In this document: in pieces, positions 7,512 to 16,275 of the stretch
How positions within the stretch are numbered: the stretch's first letter is position 1
How the letters are laid out: each line of letters opens with the position of its first letter
DNA from: Chryseobacterium paludis
Lineage (GTDB): Bacteria; Bacteroidota; Bacteroidia; Flavobacteriales; Weeksellaceae
Length of the DNA: 64,000 bases
Direction: 5' to 3'
NCBI RefSeq assembly: GCF_025403485.1
Contig: NZ_CP099966.1
Span: forward strand, 1,364,001 to 1,428,000
Position numbers and translations under genes: made by a program
Notes under the pieces: generated by a model
Seen by the model: the letters and a program-made list of their open reading frames with translations, nothing else
Told to the model about the DNA's origin: nothing
Databases searched by the model: none

Positions 7512-8165
7512 TTGAAAACAACATTAACAGAAGAAAATTATCTGAAAGCTTTGTTTCATTTGGTTGATAATGAAGGTAAAGTAACAATTAACGAACTCAG
7601 CAAATTTCTAAATGTAAAAATGCCAAGCGTTAATAATATGATGAAGAAATTTGCAGAAAAGAGCTGGGTAATTTATGAGACCTACAAACCCCTTCGTGTC
7701 ACTGATAAAGGAAAACGGGAGGCTGCTTTGGTGGTTCGCAAGCACAGGCTTACAGAAATGTTCCTGGTAAAAAAGATGAACTTCGGCTGGGAAAATGTTC
7801 ATGAAATTGCAGAACAGCTGGAGCATGTACATTCTCAGGTCTTTTTTGATAAAATGGATGAAATTTTAGATTATCCAAAATTCGATCCTCATGGAGAACC
7901 TATTCCTGATAAAGATGGCAATATCATCGCTCAGGATTTGCAGAAATTAAGCAATTGTGAAGTTGGTGAAACTGTAATTTTTGCTTCTGTCACCTTATCT
8001 GATGATGCTTTTTTAAGTTATCTTACAGAAAGAAAGTTACTGCTGAATACCAGAATTAAGATCATAAAAATCGAAAACTTTGACAAATCTGTCACTATAG
8101 AAATTGAAGGAAAGAGAGAGGTCCTTAGTAAAAAAGCAACCGAGAAAATATTAGTCAAAAAATAA
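7512..8165 (+). CDS. DtxR/MntR-family metal-dependent repressor
   Basis: A 217-residue protein with the three DtxR-family parts: N-terminal winged helix (about 1-70; TEENYLKALFHLVDNEGKVT), metal-binding and dimerisation domain (about 75-145; HRLTEMFLVKKMNFGW, AEQLEHVHSQ, FDPHGEPIPDKDG) and a C-terminal FeoA/SH3-like domain (about 147-217). Such proteins sense Mn(II) or Fe(II). The start must be TTG at 7512: there is no ATG before residue 37, and the palindromic operator ends just upstream. It converges on a TonB receptor gene, hinting at metal uptake. Confidence 0.88.
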   Translation: MKTTLTEENYLKALFHLVDNEGKVTINELSKFLNVKMPSVNNMMKKFAEKSWVIYETYKPLRVTDKGKREAALVVRKHRLTEMFLVKKMNFGWENVHEIAEQLEHVHSQVFFDKMDEILDYPKFDPHGEPIPDKDGNIIAQDLQKLSNCEVGETVIFASVTLSDDAFLSYLTERKLLLNTRIKIIKIENFDKSVTIEIEGKREVLSKKATEKILVKK

Positions 8166-8170
8166 AATAA

Positions 8171-8203
8171 AAAAGGTGGTTTTGAGAGCTTCAGCCACCT
8201 TTT
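8171..8203. terminator. Bidirectional terminator
   Basis: AAAAGGTGG (8171-8179) pairs with CCACCTTTT (8195-8203) in the gap between the converging regulator and TonB-receptor genes. Confidence 0.85.
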
Positions 8204-8221
8204 TTGTTCTTAAGTTCCAAC

Positions 8222-10660
8222 TTAAAAAGGAACAATAAGTTTCAACGACACATTTCTTCCCATATTATAAATATTTCCCAAATACTTTAGTCTGCTAAGA
8301 TGTGATTGATAAGCACGATCGAACACATTATTCACCTGAAGCAATAGGACTGCAGAATGGTTTTCAGAATAGTTCATGTTAACAGAGATCCCTATATTAA
8401 ATAAAGTATAATCTTTTGTTGCCGTTTCTGTATCATTCAAACCCAAATATCTGTTTTGTGCTGCTGAAAATTCCACGTCCGCTGTAGGAGTCATGGATGA
8501 AAAGACTTTTGATCGGGTAGCTATTTTCTGTGATATGCTACTGGATAGTTTTAGCGGAGAAATCAAAGGAAGATGCTCTCCGTTATTTCCTTTACTTTTA
8601 AACATCTTATCACGGTTAAATCCATAAATAAGAGACAGGCTGGTTTCAAAGTTAAATCCTTTCCATTTTTCCGGATGTAGTGATAGCCATGCTTCCATAC
8701 CATAAAGTTGAGCAGAGGCCTGCTGATACTGATAGGTCTTATTTCCCTGAGCGTCGACAAGAGGATTTCCTTGTCCATCTACTAGTAATGAAAGATAGAT
8801 ATAATTCTGAATATGATTATTAAACCAGCTTACATCTGCTGAGAAATCTTTGAAACGTGTACTTACCCCCAGATCTTCCTGCAATGAGAATTCAGGATTG
8901 AAATCCCTGTTTCCTTTATAGATAATATGAGCTCCCGGATCCAGTCCATTGGAACCAATCTCCGTAATATTTGGTGCCCTGTAGCTTCTTCCAATATTAG
9001 CTTTAAGACTGATCTGTTTTGTTAATTGAAAAGCAGATCCTATGCTAGCTGATACCCCGCCAAAAGTTTTGCTGTATGATGGAAATCTCAATTCAGCATG
9101 AGAAGATACCTGAGTAGCCTGTTCTTCAAACTGGGTTACCGGATTGGTCTGTACATAGAAATTATTCCACCTGACATTTCGGATGTCATAACGGGCACCA
9201 CCACTGATGTTCAATCTCTTATATTTCCATTTGGCATAAGCGTAGACACCACCTTCACTTAAGTCATAATCAGGAATAGGAAAATCCGTGGCAGATTTGT
9301 TTTTATTATTTTGCATCATTCCGTTAACACCTGCAGAAATTTCAAAAGAAGAAAACTTGGGAAAATTATAGCGGACTCCATAATTTAAAGTATTAAGCTG
9401 AACATACATTCCCGGCTGGGAAGGTAAAGTCGGGTGATTATATTCCCTACGGATATTTTTCTGCAAAGCAAGCTGAACATCCAGGTCTCCTTTTCCAATT
9501 TGTTGAGTATGCTGCGCATAAAGTCGGTAATGCTGAATTCTCTGATGTAAAGGTGAAAGAGCATATGAATTGAGTTCTCTCTCTGAAACAATGGGTCTTT
9601 TTTCTACATCATCATCTTCACCCTCTCCCACCTGATATGTAAATTTTCCGGTCTTAGCGTCACGACTACCATCTGGTATCCCCTGAAGATTATCATATAG
9701 TGTAAAATTAAGTTTCGAAAAGCTGGTTCTTGTTTTACGTCCTAATAGAAAGGAAAAGTTCTTTTCCTCAAAATTGGTATTATATACTCTCCCATCCATA
9801 GAATTTCTATAGTTTTTTGCCATTCTATAAGAAGCATTTAATGAGGCTATGAAAGAATTCTTCTTATAATCAAATTGCATCCCATTTCCTATAAGACTAT
9901 TATTACCCTGATACTCGCTGGTTATTTTTCCATGAATAATACCATCATCCTGAGTAGGAATATGAGGAAATAGGCTAACGACACCAGCCAGTGCATCAGA
10001 ACCAAACATCAAACTGGCAGGTCCTTTTATCACTTCTGCACGCTCAACTATATAAGGAGCTACTTCTATACCGTGCTCATCTCCCCATTGCTGACCTTCT
10101 TGCCGTATTCCATCATAGAGTGTTAATACACGGTTATATCCCAGTCCTCTGATAAAAGGTTTGGAAATATTAGGTCCTGTCTCTACCACACTCAGACCCG
10201 GAGCTGATTTTACCAAAGAGCTGATAATATTAGTAGCTATCGTCTTTTCAATCTGTTTGGAAGAAATACTTATAATAGCAACTGGATTCTCTTTAATTAA
10301 AGTTTCTTTTGAAACTCCTGTTATCACTACTTCATCAATTTTATTACTGTCGCGGATCAATAAAATATTTGGAATCACGGTATGCTTTTTCTCTATGGAA
10401 ACTTCCTGCTCCATATTTTCATATCCTTTAGCTTTAATTAAAAGTTTATAATTTCCCGGAACTATATTTTTAATCGTATAATTTCCGTTTTTATCGGTGG
10501 TTGTTTTTGTCTGTGTATCTTTTAATATTACTTCAGTATCTGAAGATCCTCCGTTTTCAAAAAATACTCTTCCCGTTGCTTCTCCATCCTGTGCTTTTAC
10601 TGTGGAAATAATAAAAACACCTAATACTGACAGAATAAATCTAAAGTTCATATACATCAT
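8222..10660 (-). CDS. TonB-dependent outer-membrane receptor, probable metal or chelate uptake
   Basis: An 812-residue receptor. A signal peptide ends near VKAQ. Residues about 25-105 are a carboxypeptidase-regulatory-like domain (GNYTIKNIVPGNYKLLIKAK). The plug follows (DEVVITG, then FIRGLGYNRVLTLYDGIRQE and VIKGPASLMFGSDALAG), and then a 22-strand barrel to the C-terminal aromatic residue (LIVPF). The plug's GQQWGDEHGIEV motif resembles receptors tied to metal transport, but the substrate is not proven. The start has several Met codons (MMYMNF); the third may be used. A palindrome covers the -33 region of its promoter. Confidence 0.85.
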   Translation of the reverse strand: MMYMNFRFILSVLGVFIISTVKAQDGEATGRVFFENGGSSDTEVILKDTQTKTTTDKNGNYTIKNIVPGNYKLLIKAKGYENMEQEVSIEKKHTVIPNILLIRDSNKIDEVVITGVSKETLIKENPVAIISISSKQIEKTIATNIISSLVKSAPGLSVVETGPNISKPFIRGLGYNRVLTLYDGIRQEGQQWGDEHGIEVAPYIVERAEVIKGPASLMFGSDALAGVVSLFPHIPTQDDGIIHGKITSEYQGNNSLIGNGMQFDYKKNSFIASLNASYRMAKNYRNSMDGRVYNTNFEEKNFSFLLGRKTRTSFSKLNFTLYDNLQGIPDGSRDAKTGKFTYQVGEGEDDDVEKRPIVSERELNSYALSPLHQRIQHYRLYAQHTQQIGKGDLDVQLALQKNIRREYNHPTLPSQPGMYVQLNTLNYGVRYNFPKFSSFEISAGVNGMMQNNKNKSATDFPIPDYDLSEGGVYAYAKWKYKRLNISGGARYDIRNVRWNNFYVQTNPVTQFEEQATQVSSHAELRFPSYSKTFGGVSASIGSAFQLTKQISLKANIGRSYRAPNITEIGSNGLDPGAHIIYKGNRDFNPEFSLQEDLGVSTRFKDFSADVSWFNNHIQNYIYLSLLVDGQGNPLVDAQGNKTYQYQQASAQLYGMEAWLSLHPEKWKGFNFETSLSLIYGFNRDKMFKSKGNNGEHLPLISPLKLSSSISQKIATRSKVFSSMTPTADVEFSAAQNRYLGLNDTETATKDYTLFNIGISVNMNYSENHSAVLLLQVNNVFDRAYQSHLSRLKYLGNIYNMGRNVSLKLIVPF

Positions 10661-10724
10661 ATTTAACCGTGATTAGTTTAAAACTTAGTTTCAACTTTAA
10701 AAGAAACCCTATTTTAATAAAAAG

Positions 10725-10773
10725 CAAAAGTATTAAAAAAAAACAAACTAATGCAACAAAGTTGCATTAGTTT
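10725..10773 (-). promoter_or_regulatory. TonB-receptor promoter with palindromic operator
   Basis: On the minus strand TACTTTTG (10732-10725) matches the -7 consensus. A TTG at 10756-10754, 21 nt upstream, can be the -33 element. That TTG lies inside a perfect palindrome with 13-bp arms AAACTAATGCAAC (10745-10757) and GTTGCATTAGTTT (10761-10773) around AAA. A repressor bound there would block sigma contact. The form suits a Fur/Zur-family or similar dimeric regulator; which one is not known. Confidence 0.7.
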
Positions 10774-10824
10774 AAAAACTTTACAAAAGCAAATTGATTA
10801 AAATATAGAACCATAAATACGCTC

Positions 10825-10842
10825 AACCGTTAAAAAACGGTT
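10825..10842. repeat. Second inverted repeat in the receptor/beta-lactamase gap
   Basis: AACCGTT (10825-10831), AAAA, AACGGTT (10836-10842). It lies 40 bp upstream of the -7 element of the beta-lactamase gene, so it could be an operator for it. The arms are short, so this is weaker than the palindrome at 10745-10773. Confidence 0.45.
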
Positions 10843-10881
10843 AAATTCTATTCCATAAATGCTCAATATTTTAATTTTAAT

Positions 10882-10889
10882 TAGGTTTG
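10882..10889 (+). promoter_or_regulatory. -7 element of the metallo-beta-lactamase gene
   Basis: TAGGTTTG fits TAnnTTTG and predicts a leader of about 60 nt before the ATG at 10959. No good -33 TTG is visible. Confidence 0.5.
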
Positions 10890-10958
10890 CAAAACTTTCT
10901 GCTTCGATTCCGTCTTTTCCTAAAAGCAGTAAAATTTTAATTATCATTCAAAAAAATT

Positions 10959-11687
10959 ATGAGAAAAAGTATTCGATTTTTAATTATTTCCGTTTTATTT
11001 TTAAGTCAGTTTGTTAATGCTCAGGTAAGAGATTTTGTGATCGAACCTCCCATTAAACCCAATCTGTATATTTACAAAACTTTTGGTGTATTTGGAGGCA
11101 GAGAATATTCTACCAATGCGATGTATCTAGTTACCAAAAAAGGAGTCGTTCTCTTTGATGTGCCTTGGCAGAAAACGCAATATCAAAGCCTGATGGATAC
11201 TATAAAAAAACGCCATAACCTACCGATTATTGCTGTATTTGCAACACATTCGCATGATGATAGAGCGGGAGATTTAAGTTTTTACAATAATAAAGGAATT
11301 AAAACTTACGCAACTGTAAAAACCAATGAGCTATTGAAGAAAGAAGGAAAAGCTACATCAAGTGAGATCACAAAAACAGGAAAACCTTATCGTATAGGAG
11401 GAGAAGAGTTTGTTGTAGATTTTCTTGGAGAAGGACACACTGCAGATAATGTCGTGGTATGGTTTCCAAAATACAATATATTGGATGGTGGATGTCTTGT
11501 AAAAAGCAGAAATGCAACAGACTTGGGCTATACTGGTGAAGCCAATGTAAAGCAGTGGCCTTTGACGATGGCTAAACTAAAATCTAAATACCCTGGAGCA
11601 ACGATGGTTGTTCCCGGACATGACGAATGGAAAGGTGGAGGTCATGTAGAACATACACTGGAACTTCTAAATGAAAATAAAAAATAG
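10959..11687 (+). CDS. bla: Subclass B1 metallo-beta-lactamase, IND/CGB-like
   Basis: A 242-residue periplasmic zinc enzyme that hydrolyses beta-lactams, including carbapenems in this family. The signal peptide is about residues 1-21 (ending NAQ). Zinc ligands of B1 enzymes are all present: His97, His99 and Asp101 in ATHSHDDRAGD, His160 in GEGHTADN, Cys179 in DGGCLVKS, and His221 in VPGHDEWKGG. Several stretches (FVIEPPIKPNLY, HSHDDRAGDLSFYN, GHDEWKGGGHVEHTL) match what I recall of IND and CGB enzymes of Chryseobacterium. It is monocistronic with its own promoter and terminator and no mobile element nearby, so it looks intrinsic. Confidence 0.95.
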   Translation: MRKSIRFLIISVLFLSQFVNAQVRDFVIEPPIKPNLYIYKTFGVFGGREYSTNAMYLVTKKGVVLFDVPWQKTQYQSLMDTIKKRHNLPIIAVFATHSHDDRAGDLSFYNNKGIKTYATVKTNELLKKEGKATSSEITKTGKPYRIGGEEFVVDFLGEGHTADNVVVWFPKYNILDGGCLVKSRNATDLGYTGEANVKQWPLTMAKLKSKYPGATMVVPGHDEWKGGGHVEHTLELLNENKK

Positions 11688-11697
11688 AATTTAAAAT

Positions 11698-11730
11698 AAA
11701 AAAGACTTGACAAATTGTTAGGTCTTTTTT
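11698..11730 (+). terminator. Terminator of the beta-lactamase gene
   Basis: AAAAAAGAC (11698-11706) pairs with GTCTTTTTT (11722-11730). Confidence 0.75.
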
Positions 11731-11751
11731 GTTCTGTTTCTTAAAACAAAA

Positions 11752-11772
11752 AAATCCCGATAAACGGGATTT
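11752..11772 (-). terminator. Terminator of the T6SS operon
   Basis: AAATCCCG (11752-11759) and CGGGATTT (11765-11772) with an A run on the plus strand, giving a T run for minus-strand transcripts leaving tssK. Confidence 0.8.
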
Positions 11773-11794
11773 AATATATTTAAATTGTATTGGA

Positions 11795-12934
11795 TTAATC
11801 TAAAACACTCCAACCTCTTTTCGGATTGGCATTATTAGATACTTCCTGTTCATTAACAATAATATTTTCTTTTCTCTGTCCGATATAATCCAGTTCACTT
11901 AGTTTAGAGAAAATCGTTTCCAAACTTCTTAGCATCTGCTGAATGTACAGTAAAGGCTCTCCACAATTATGGTGATCATAATTGGTTTCAGCAACAATTG
12001 AAAGTTGATTAAGCAAGGTATGAGGAGCTATTTCACTCCATTCTAAACTATAGTTTAGCATCTCTTCCAATTCTGCAGGAACTAAAACTTGGGTAGTATT
12101 ATATAAACGAAGTGCCAGTTTAGCAAAAGATTCGATTAAAAATATAGGTGGCTGCGAAGGAATGACATTTCTAAATTGAAAATACATATCGCCAAATGTA
12201 TTGATCAGGGTACTACACAAAAATTTAACGTTTTGTGCTAAAGCTGTATTCTGATTTTTATGAGATGCCTTCTGAACGATCTTAAAAGCATACTGTTGTA
12301 AATTTCCAATAGATTTTGCAAAGCTTCCGTAATAATCAACCAAAACAGGGTGACTCTGAATAGAAGTACATGGCGGAATAAAATTAGAATTAACCTGTGC
12401 GATATTTCCTTTTAAATCTACTTTCCCAACGATCAGATAATTTCCTCCCGAATAGCTGCTGTTTAAAGAAGTAACAGGAAGTAATTCAATATGATAATTG
12501 GGCTGTGCATTAGGATGACGCGGAGGTATTTCCTCAGGATCAATATCCCCAAAAGGTACTTTATCAAAAGGATTAACTGAAATTAAAATATAATATTCAC
12601 CATCGGCCTGCTCTTCATTCATCGATTTTGCCAATGATTTTACACTCACTCTCCTATCACTCATCTCCATTCTGTAGCCTGCCAATGTAACAGCACTACA
12701 ACGCTTGATCACCAATTGAACATCATTCGTTGCTGTATTATGAACATCAAATATTGTTTTATCGGTAAACTCATTGGAAATGGGAAGAAGCCCATAATTA
12801 TATGGAGTAATTCCAAGTGAATTGGAATCTCTAATGGTATCAATTAAAAAATTATCCTGATCATTAAGGTGTCTCTGGGAAACTTTCATCCCATCTACCC
12901 AATTGATTGCAAAATGTTTAATAGGCTGTATCAT
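11795..12934 (-). CDS. tssK: Type VI secretion baseplate subunit TssK (T6SSiii)
   Basis: A 379-residue cytoplasmic baseplate protein that links the T6SS wedge to the membrane complex. The N-terminus (INWVDGMKVSQRHLNDQDNF) carries the TssK start motif of the Bacteroidetes subtype. The middle has NYHIELLPVTSL and GNYLIVGKVDLKG, and the helical C-terminal part contains an LLNQLSIVAETNYDHHNC segment. It is the last gene of a three-gene operon after tssG and tssN, ending in a terminator. No sheath, Hcp, VgrG or ClpV gene is in the window. Confidence 0.85.
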   Translation of the reverse strand: MIQPIKHFAINWVDGMKVSQRHLNDQDNFLIDTIRDSNSLGITPYNYGLLPISNEFTDKTIFDVHNTATNDVQLVIKRCSAVTLAGYRMEMSDRRVSVKSLAKSMNEEQADGEYYILISVNPFDKVPFGDIDPEEIPPRHPNAQPNYHIELLPVTSLNSSYSGGNYLIVGKVDLKGNIAQVNSNFIPPCTSIQSHPVLVDYYGSFAKSIGNLQQYAFKIVQKASHKNQNTALAQNVKFLCSTLINTFGDMYFQFRNVIPSQPPIFLIESFAKLALRLYNTTQVLVPAELEEMLNYSLEWSEIAPHTLLNQLSIVAETNYDHHNCGEPLLYIQQMLRSLETIFSKLSELDYIGQRKENIIVNEQEVSNNANPKRGWSVLD

Positions 12935-12959
12935 ATTAAATACTTTAAATTTTGTGTGG

Positions 12960-13862
12960 TTATGATTTTCTTGTTATTCCTTCTTCTTCATGCTGAATAA
13001 CTCTTTTACAAATAACGACTTCATTTTCAGAAATTCCATTTGCCATGATATCCTGGTCAAAATCAATATACTTTCTGAAACTGAAAAACGATTTTTTAGT
13101 ATAGAAGATCCAATAATAGGATTCTCTTTCTTCGTCTGTAAGATGAATGATCGACTTAGGGTTTTTATGATTGTAGTCATCCACCACTCTATAGAACCAG
13201 TCCCCAAAAGTTACCCCTGTTGGGAGTGTTTTAGCTTTAATTCTAAATCTGTTGGCATCTTCCAAATTTTTACTCAGTTCTACATTCAATACCATGAGTC
13301 TATCAAAATCCGCGCCTTCAAAATCAGGAAGCCTCTGATCCGGAGAATAACGCCATGTTTTATAAATATCAACCGGAATACTGATAAACTGAACATAACA
13401 GTAATGAAATACCATCGGAACAAGAAATATAATTACACTCGTCGCCGACATTACCGGATACCCTGTTCCCACACTCATCCATTTGAACAGAAGTACAAAG
13501 AGATACCCTCCAAAAGCAATACACGTCAATGAAAGTATAGATTCAAATAATATACTCATTGGCACAGATTCAATATGTTTTTTAAAATACCTGTCTAACA
13601 AATTTACATGGATAATACCAAAAATCAGATAGACGATTTGTGCAATAAGATACCAGTAAGGATTAAATAAATTCCCGGCAAATCCAAAAAAACCAGGTAA
13701 GGCTAAACATAAACTGCATAGCAGAACATAAATGATGATGACCTTAATTTTTATAGCAGGTTTATTTCGTCTGATTACACCTAGTATAATCATCATAATA
13801 ACTGCTATTAAAGGCATTAAAATATATCTTAAAAAGATTCCTTTTACTGAAGAAATTTCCAT
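12960..13862 (-). CDS. tssN: T6SSiii membrane protein TssN
   Basis: A 300-residue protein with about six transmembrane segments in its first 170 residues (MPLIAVIMMIILGVI, VIIIYVLLCSLCLALPGFFG, WYLIAQIVYLIFGIIHVNLL and others) and a soluble C-terminal domain (about 180-300; PTGVTFGDWFYRVVDDYN, SYYWIFYTKKSFFSFRKY). This shape and sequence fit TssN, which with TssO, TssP, TssQ and TssR replaces the usual TssJLM complex in T6SSiii. It is 25 bp upstream of tssK and 54 bp downstream of tssG. Confidence 0.8.
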   Translation of the reverse strand: MEISSVKGIFLRYILMPLIAVIMMIILGVIRRNKPAIKIKVIIIYVLLCSLCLALPGFFGFAGNLFNPYWYLIAQIVYLIFGIIHVNLLDRYFKKHIESVPMSILFESILSLTCIAFGGYLFVLLFKWMSVGTGYPVMSATSVIIFLVPMVFHYCYVQFISIPVDIYKTWRYSPDQRLPDFEGADFDRLMVLNVELSKNLEDANRFRIKAKTLPTGVTFGDWFYRVVDDYNHKNPKSIIHLTDEERESYYWIFYTKKSFFSFRKYIDFDQDIMANGISENEVVICKRVIQHEEEGITRKS

Positions 13863-13916
13863 TGGTCGTTTTTCAAATTTATAATGTATTGGTGCTTGTA
13901 AATATAGTAAAATATT

Positions 13917-14858
13917 TTACAGAAAGGTAGAGTATCCAAGGCGGTTCGCATTTCTTTCATCATCTTCCAGCTTAAACGAATATTCTTGTTTCTCTGTTAT
14001 AAAATTCTCATGTATATCTACTGTCACAGGAAGGAAATAATCATATAAAGCCTGAAGCACTTTTCTGAAAGGATGTCCAGGAATATACATTTTCATATTT
14101 TCATAAGGAATAGGTCCTATATTGACCACCCAATTTCGTTGTCCATCCATGTGTCTGCCACTTGGAATGTAGGTAACCCCTAATCTTGAATTCCCCAATA
14201 ACATTGAATCATCATTTTCTTCAATATCATCAATGACATTTGGAGTAAAGGTTATTTCTACCGGAACACGCAAAAAAGCAGTTAGACATCTTTCAAACCA
14301 TCTTTTATCACCACGAATCTGATGAAAAAAAGGTAGGATGTGCATAAAGATGTACGCATTTTTCTGGTCAAGTTGTTTTACAATAGGCCAAAGTTCAGTA
14401 ATGGTTTCAAGCAATGTATCGGTATCACTGGAAACTTCAAAATCAAACTCTTTTGATAAAGCGCTGATCTCTGTAAAAAATATCTCTAATTCGAAGGGAC
14501 GAAAAAATTTTCTCGCGTCTTCCTCTACTTTTTTTTGTTTACGGATTTCCTTAACAACACCCTCTACGTTCTTTCTCGTAGTACTTAATGATGGTGGATG
14601 AAATAAGCCTTCCGGAAGATAATCATAGATCCCCTCTCTATAAGTCTCTATCGTAAATACTTCTTCATCAAATCCTAAATAATTGCTCGAAATACTCTTG
14701 ATATCTTTTAAATAAGCCCTGTCATTGATTCCAATGCGGTCAATGAAAATATTGCTTACTGATCTGTGATATTTCAAAAGATTAACTGCTACCGATTCAG
14801 CTTTAAAATCGGTCTGCAGTTTATTGTAATGCATATCTACAATATTATTCTCATACAT
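13917..14858 (-). CDS. tssG: Type VI secretion baseplate subunit TssG
   Basis: A 313-residue baseplate wedge protein. The C-terminal half has recognisable TssG elements: LPFFHQIRGDKRWFERCLTA, SRLGVTYIPSGRHMDGQRNW and VNIGPIPYENMKMYIPGHPF. It is the first gene of the operon tssG-tssN-tssK. TssF, its usual wedge partner, is not next to it. The gene begins about 420 bp from the divergent S1/P1 nuclease gene. Confidence 0.85.
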   Translation of the reverse strand: MYENNIVDMHYNKLQTDFKAESVAVNLLKYHRSVSNIFIDRIGINDRAYLKDIKSISSNYLGFDEEVFTIETYREGIYDYLPEGLFHPPSLSTTRKNVEGVVKEIRKQKKVEEDARKFFRPFELEIFFTEISALSKEFDFEVSSDTDTLLETITELWPIVKQLDQKNAYIFMHILPFFHQIRGDKRWFERCLTAFLRVPVEITFTPNVIDDIEENDDSMLLGNSRLGVTYIPSGRHMDGQRNWVVNIGPIPYENMKMYIPGHPFRKVLQALYDYFLPVTVDIHENFITEKQEYSFKLEDDERNANRLGYSTFL

Positions 14859-15245
14859 AGTGTTTCCCGTGATTATGACTTGTAAAGATAATATATCTCA
14901 TGAGATGGAAAAAAAATATTATATAATTTTTACATTTCAAAGATAATATCATTATTAGTAGGAGTAAAAATATAAAATTTTTGTATAATCAAAGGCAGAT
15001 GTAGATAAAAATTAAGGAATAAAAAACATTGATATACTATACTTGTACACTTTACTACTTAAAAAACATAATAAGATGCTTTATTAAGATACAGCTTAAT
15101 ATAAAATCATCTATAATATCGGAAAACATTCTATCATACTGATCTATTTAAACAAATGTTTCCTTCTTTTATTTAAATTAAATTTTATTAATCTCTTTCT
15201 CATAAGAAATTAATCTTTTTTATCTCTACTTATAAAAAGCTGGTT
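14859..15245. other. AT-rich divergent intergenic region
   Basis: About 390 bp between tssG and the nuclease gene with no credible gene. A -7-like TATCTTTG reads on the minus strand at 14945-14938 and could drive the tssG operon with an 80-bp leader. Nothing else is recognised. Confidence 0.4.
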
Positions 15246-15253
15246 TATCTTTG
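15246..15253 (+). promoter_or_regulatory. -7 element of the nuclease gene
   Basis: TATCTTTG matches TAnnTTTG. The start of transcription would be near 15258-15260, which rules out the TTG at 15258 as the start codon and favours the ATG at 15276. Confidence 0.6.
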
Positions 15254-15275
15254 CAGATTGAAAATGTTATTTACA

Positions 15276-16067
15276 ATGAAAAGTATTTATTCTAAAATTT
15301 TAATTTTAGCATTCATCTCCTCTTCTCTTTATTCATTTGCATGGGGATTAACGGGGCACAGAATTATTGCAGAAATCGCAGAAAACCATCTTTCCGGAAA
15401 AGCAAGAAGGGAAATCAGAAAAATAATGGGTCAGGAACGTCTTGCTTATTGGGCAAACTGGCCGGATTTTATTAAATCTGATACCACAGGCGTTTGGAAA
15501 CAGGCCTCAGCATGGCATTATGTAAATATAGCGCCGCAAGCTGATTTTAAAACATTTGAGCAAAATTTAAAAGCTCAGGCAGGTCCAAGTCTTTATTCTC
15601 AGGTAAAAACATTATCTGCACAGGTAAAAGATGAAAAAACATCTGAAAAAGACAGAAAAATTGCTTTGGTATTCCTTATTCATATAATGGGAGATCTTGC
15701 ACAGCCTTTGCATGTCGGAAGAGCTGAAGATTTAGGAGGCAACAAAATTAATGTAACTTATTTTGGAGATAAAACAAACTTACATTCAGTATGGGATGGG
15801 AAATTAGTAGACTCTCAAAAATACAGCTATACGGAATATTCAAGGTTATTGGATATTAAATCTAAGGATGAAGTAAAGCAGATCCAATACGGAACATTAG
15901 AAGATTGGTTATATGATTCTCATAAAATTGCCAATAAAATCTATGCACAAACTCCTGATGGTTCAAATTTATCTTTCGATTATCAGTATAAATTTAATGA
16001 TACATTAGAAAGACAGCTTCTTTACGGAGGTTTAAGACTAGCAAAACTATTGAATGATTTATTTTAA
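15276..16067 (+). CDS. S1/P1-family nuclease
   Basis: A secreted zinc nuclease of about 263 residues that cleaves single-stranded nucleic acids. After a signal peptide ending SFA, the mature protein would begin with Trp (WGLTGHRIIAEIAENHL): in S1/P1 nucleases the N-terminal Trp and the nearby His bind zinc. Other ligands are in WPDFIKSD, SAWHYVNIAP, FLIHIMGDLAQPLHVGRAED and NLHSVWDGKLVD. I chose ATG 15276 because the promoter -7 element lies at 15246-15253; the ATG at 15264 is a possible alternative. Confidence 0.92.
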   Translation: MKSIYSKILILAFISSSLYSFAWGLTGHRIIAEIAENHLSGKARREIRKIMGQERLAYWANWPDFIKSDTTGVWKQASAWHYVNIAPQADFKTFEQNLKAQAGPSLYSQVKTLSAQVKDEKTSEKDRKIALVFLIHIMGDLAQPLHVGRAEDLGGNKINVTYFGDKTNLHSVWDGKLVDSQKYSYTEYSRLLDIKSKDEVKQIQYGTLEDWLYDSHKIANKIYAQTPDGSNLSFDYQYKFNDTLERQLLYGGLRLAKLLNDLF

Positions 16068-16142
16068 TTGAAAGATTAATGGATCTCAGTTTATGTTAAC
16101 ATCAAATTGAAACCAACATTCATGATCAGCTATCATAAATAC

Positions 16143-16170
16143 AGGCAGAACTTCGGTTTTGCCTTTTTTG
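16143..16170 (+). terminator. Terminator of the nuclease gene
   Basis: AGGCAGAAC (16143-16151), TTCG loop, GTTTTGCCT (16156-16164, with one G-T pair), then a T run. Confidence 0.8.
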
Positions 16171-16275
16171 TTTTCATAAAATTCAGCTTAAGTTTAAAAA
16201 AAATTAAAACTAGTGTAACCTTTTAACCTCTTCAAGCGTATAATATATAGTAACTCTAGTTTGAGGATAAAATAA

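Noticed and set aside
12990..13532. 180-codon plus-strand frame inside tssN
   Set aside because: Antisense to a recognisable membrane protein; composition is that of reversed hydrophobic codons.
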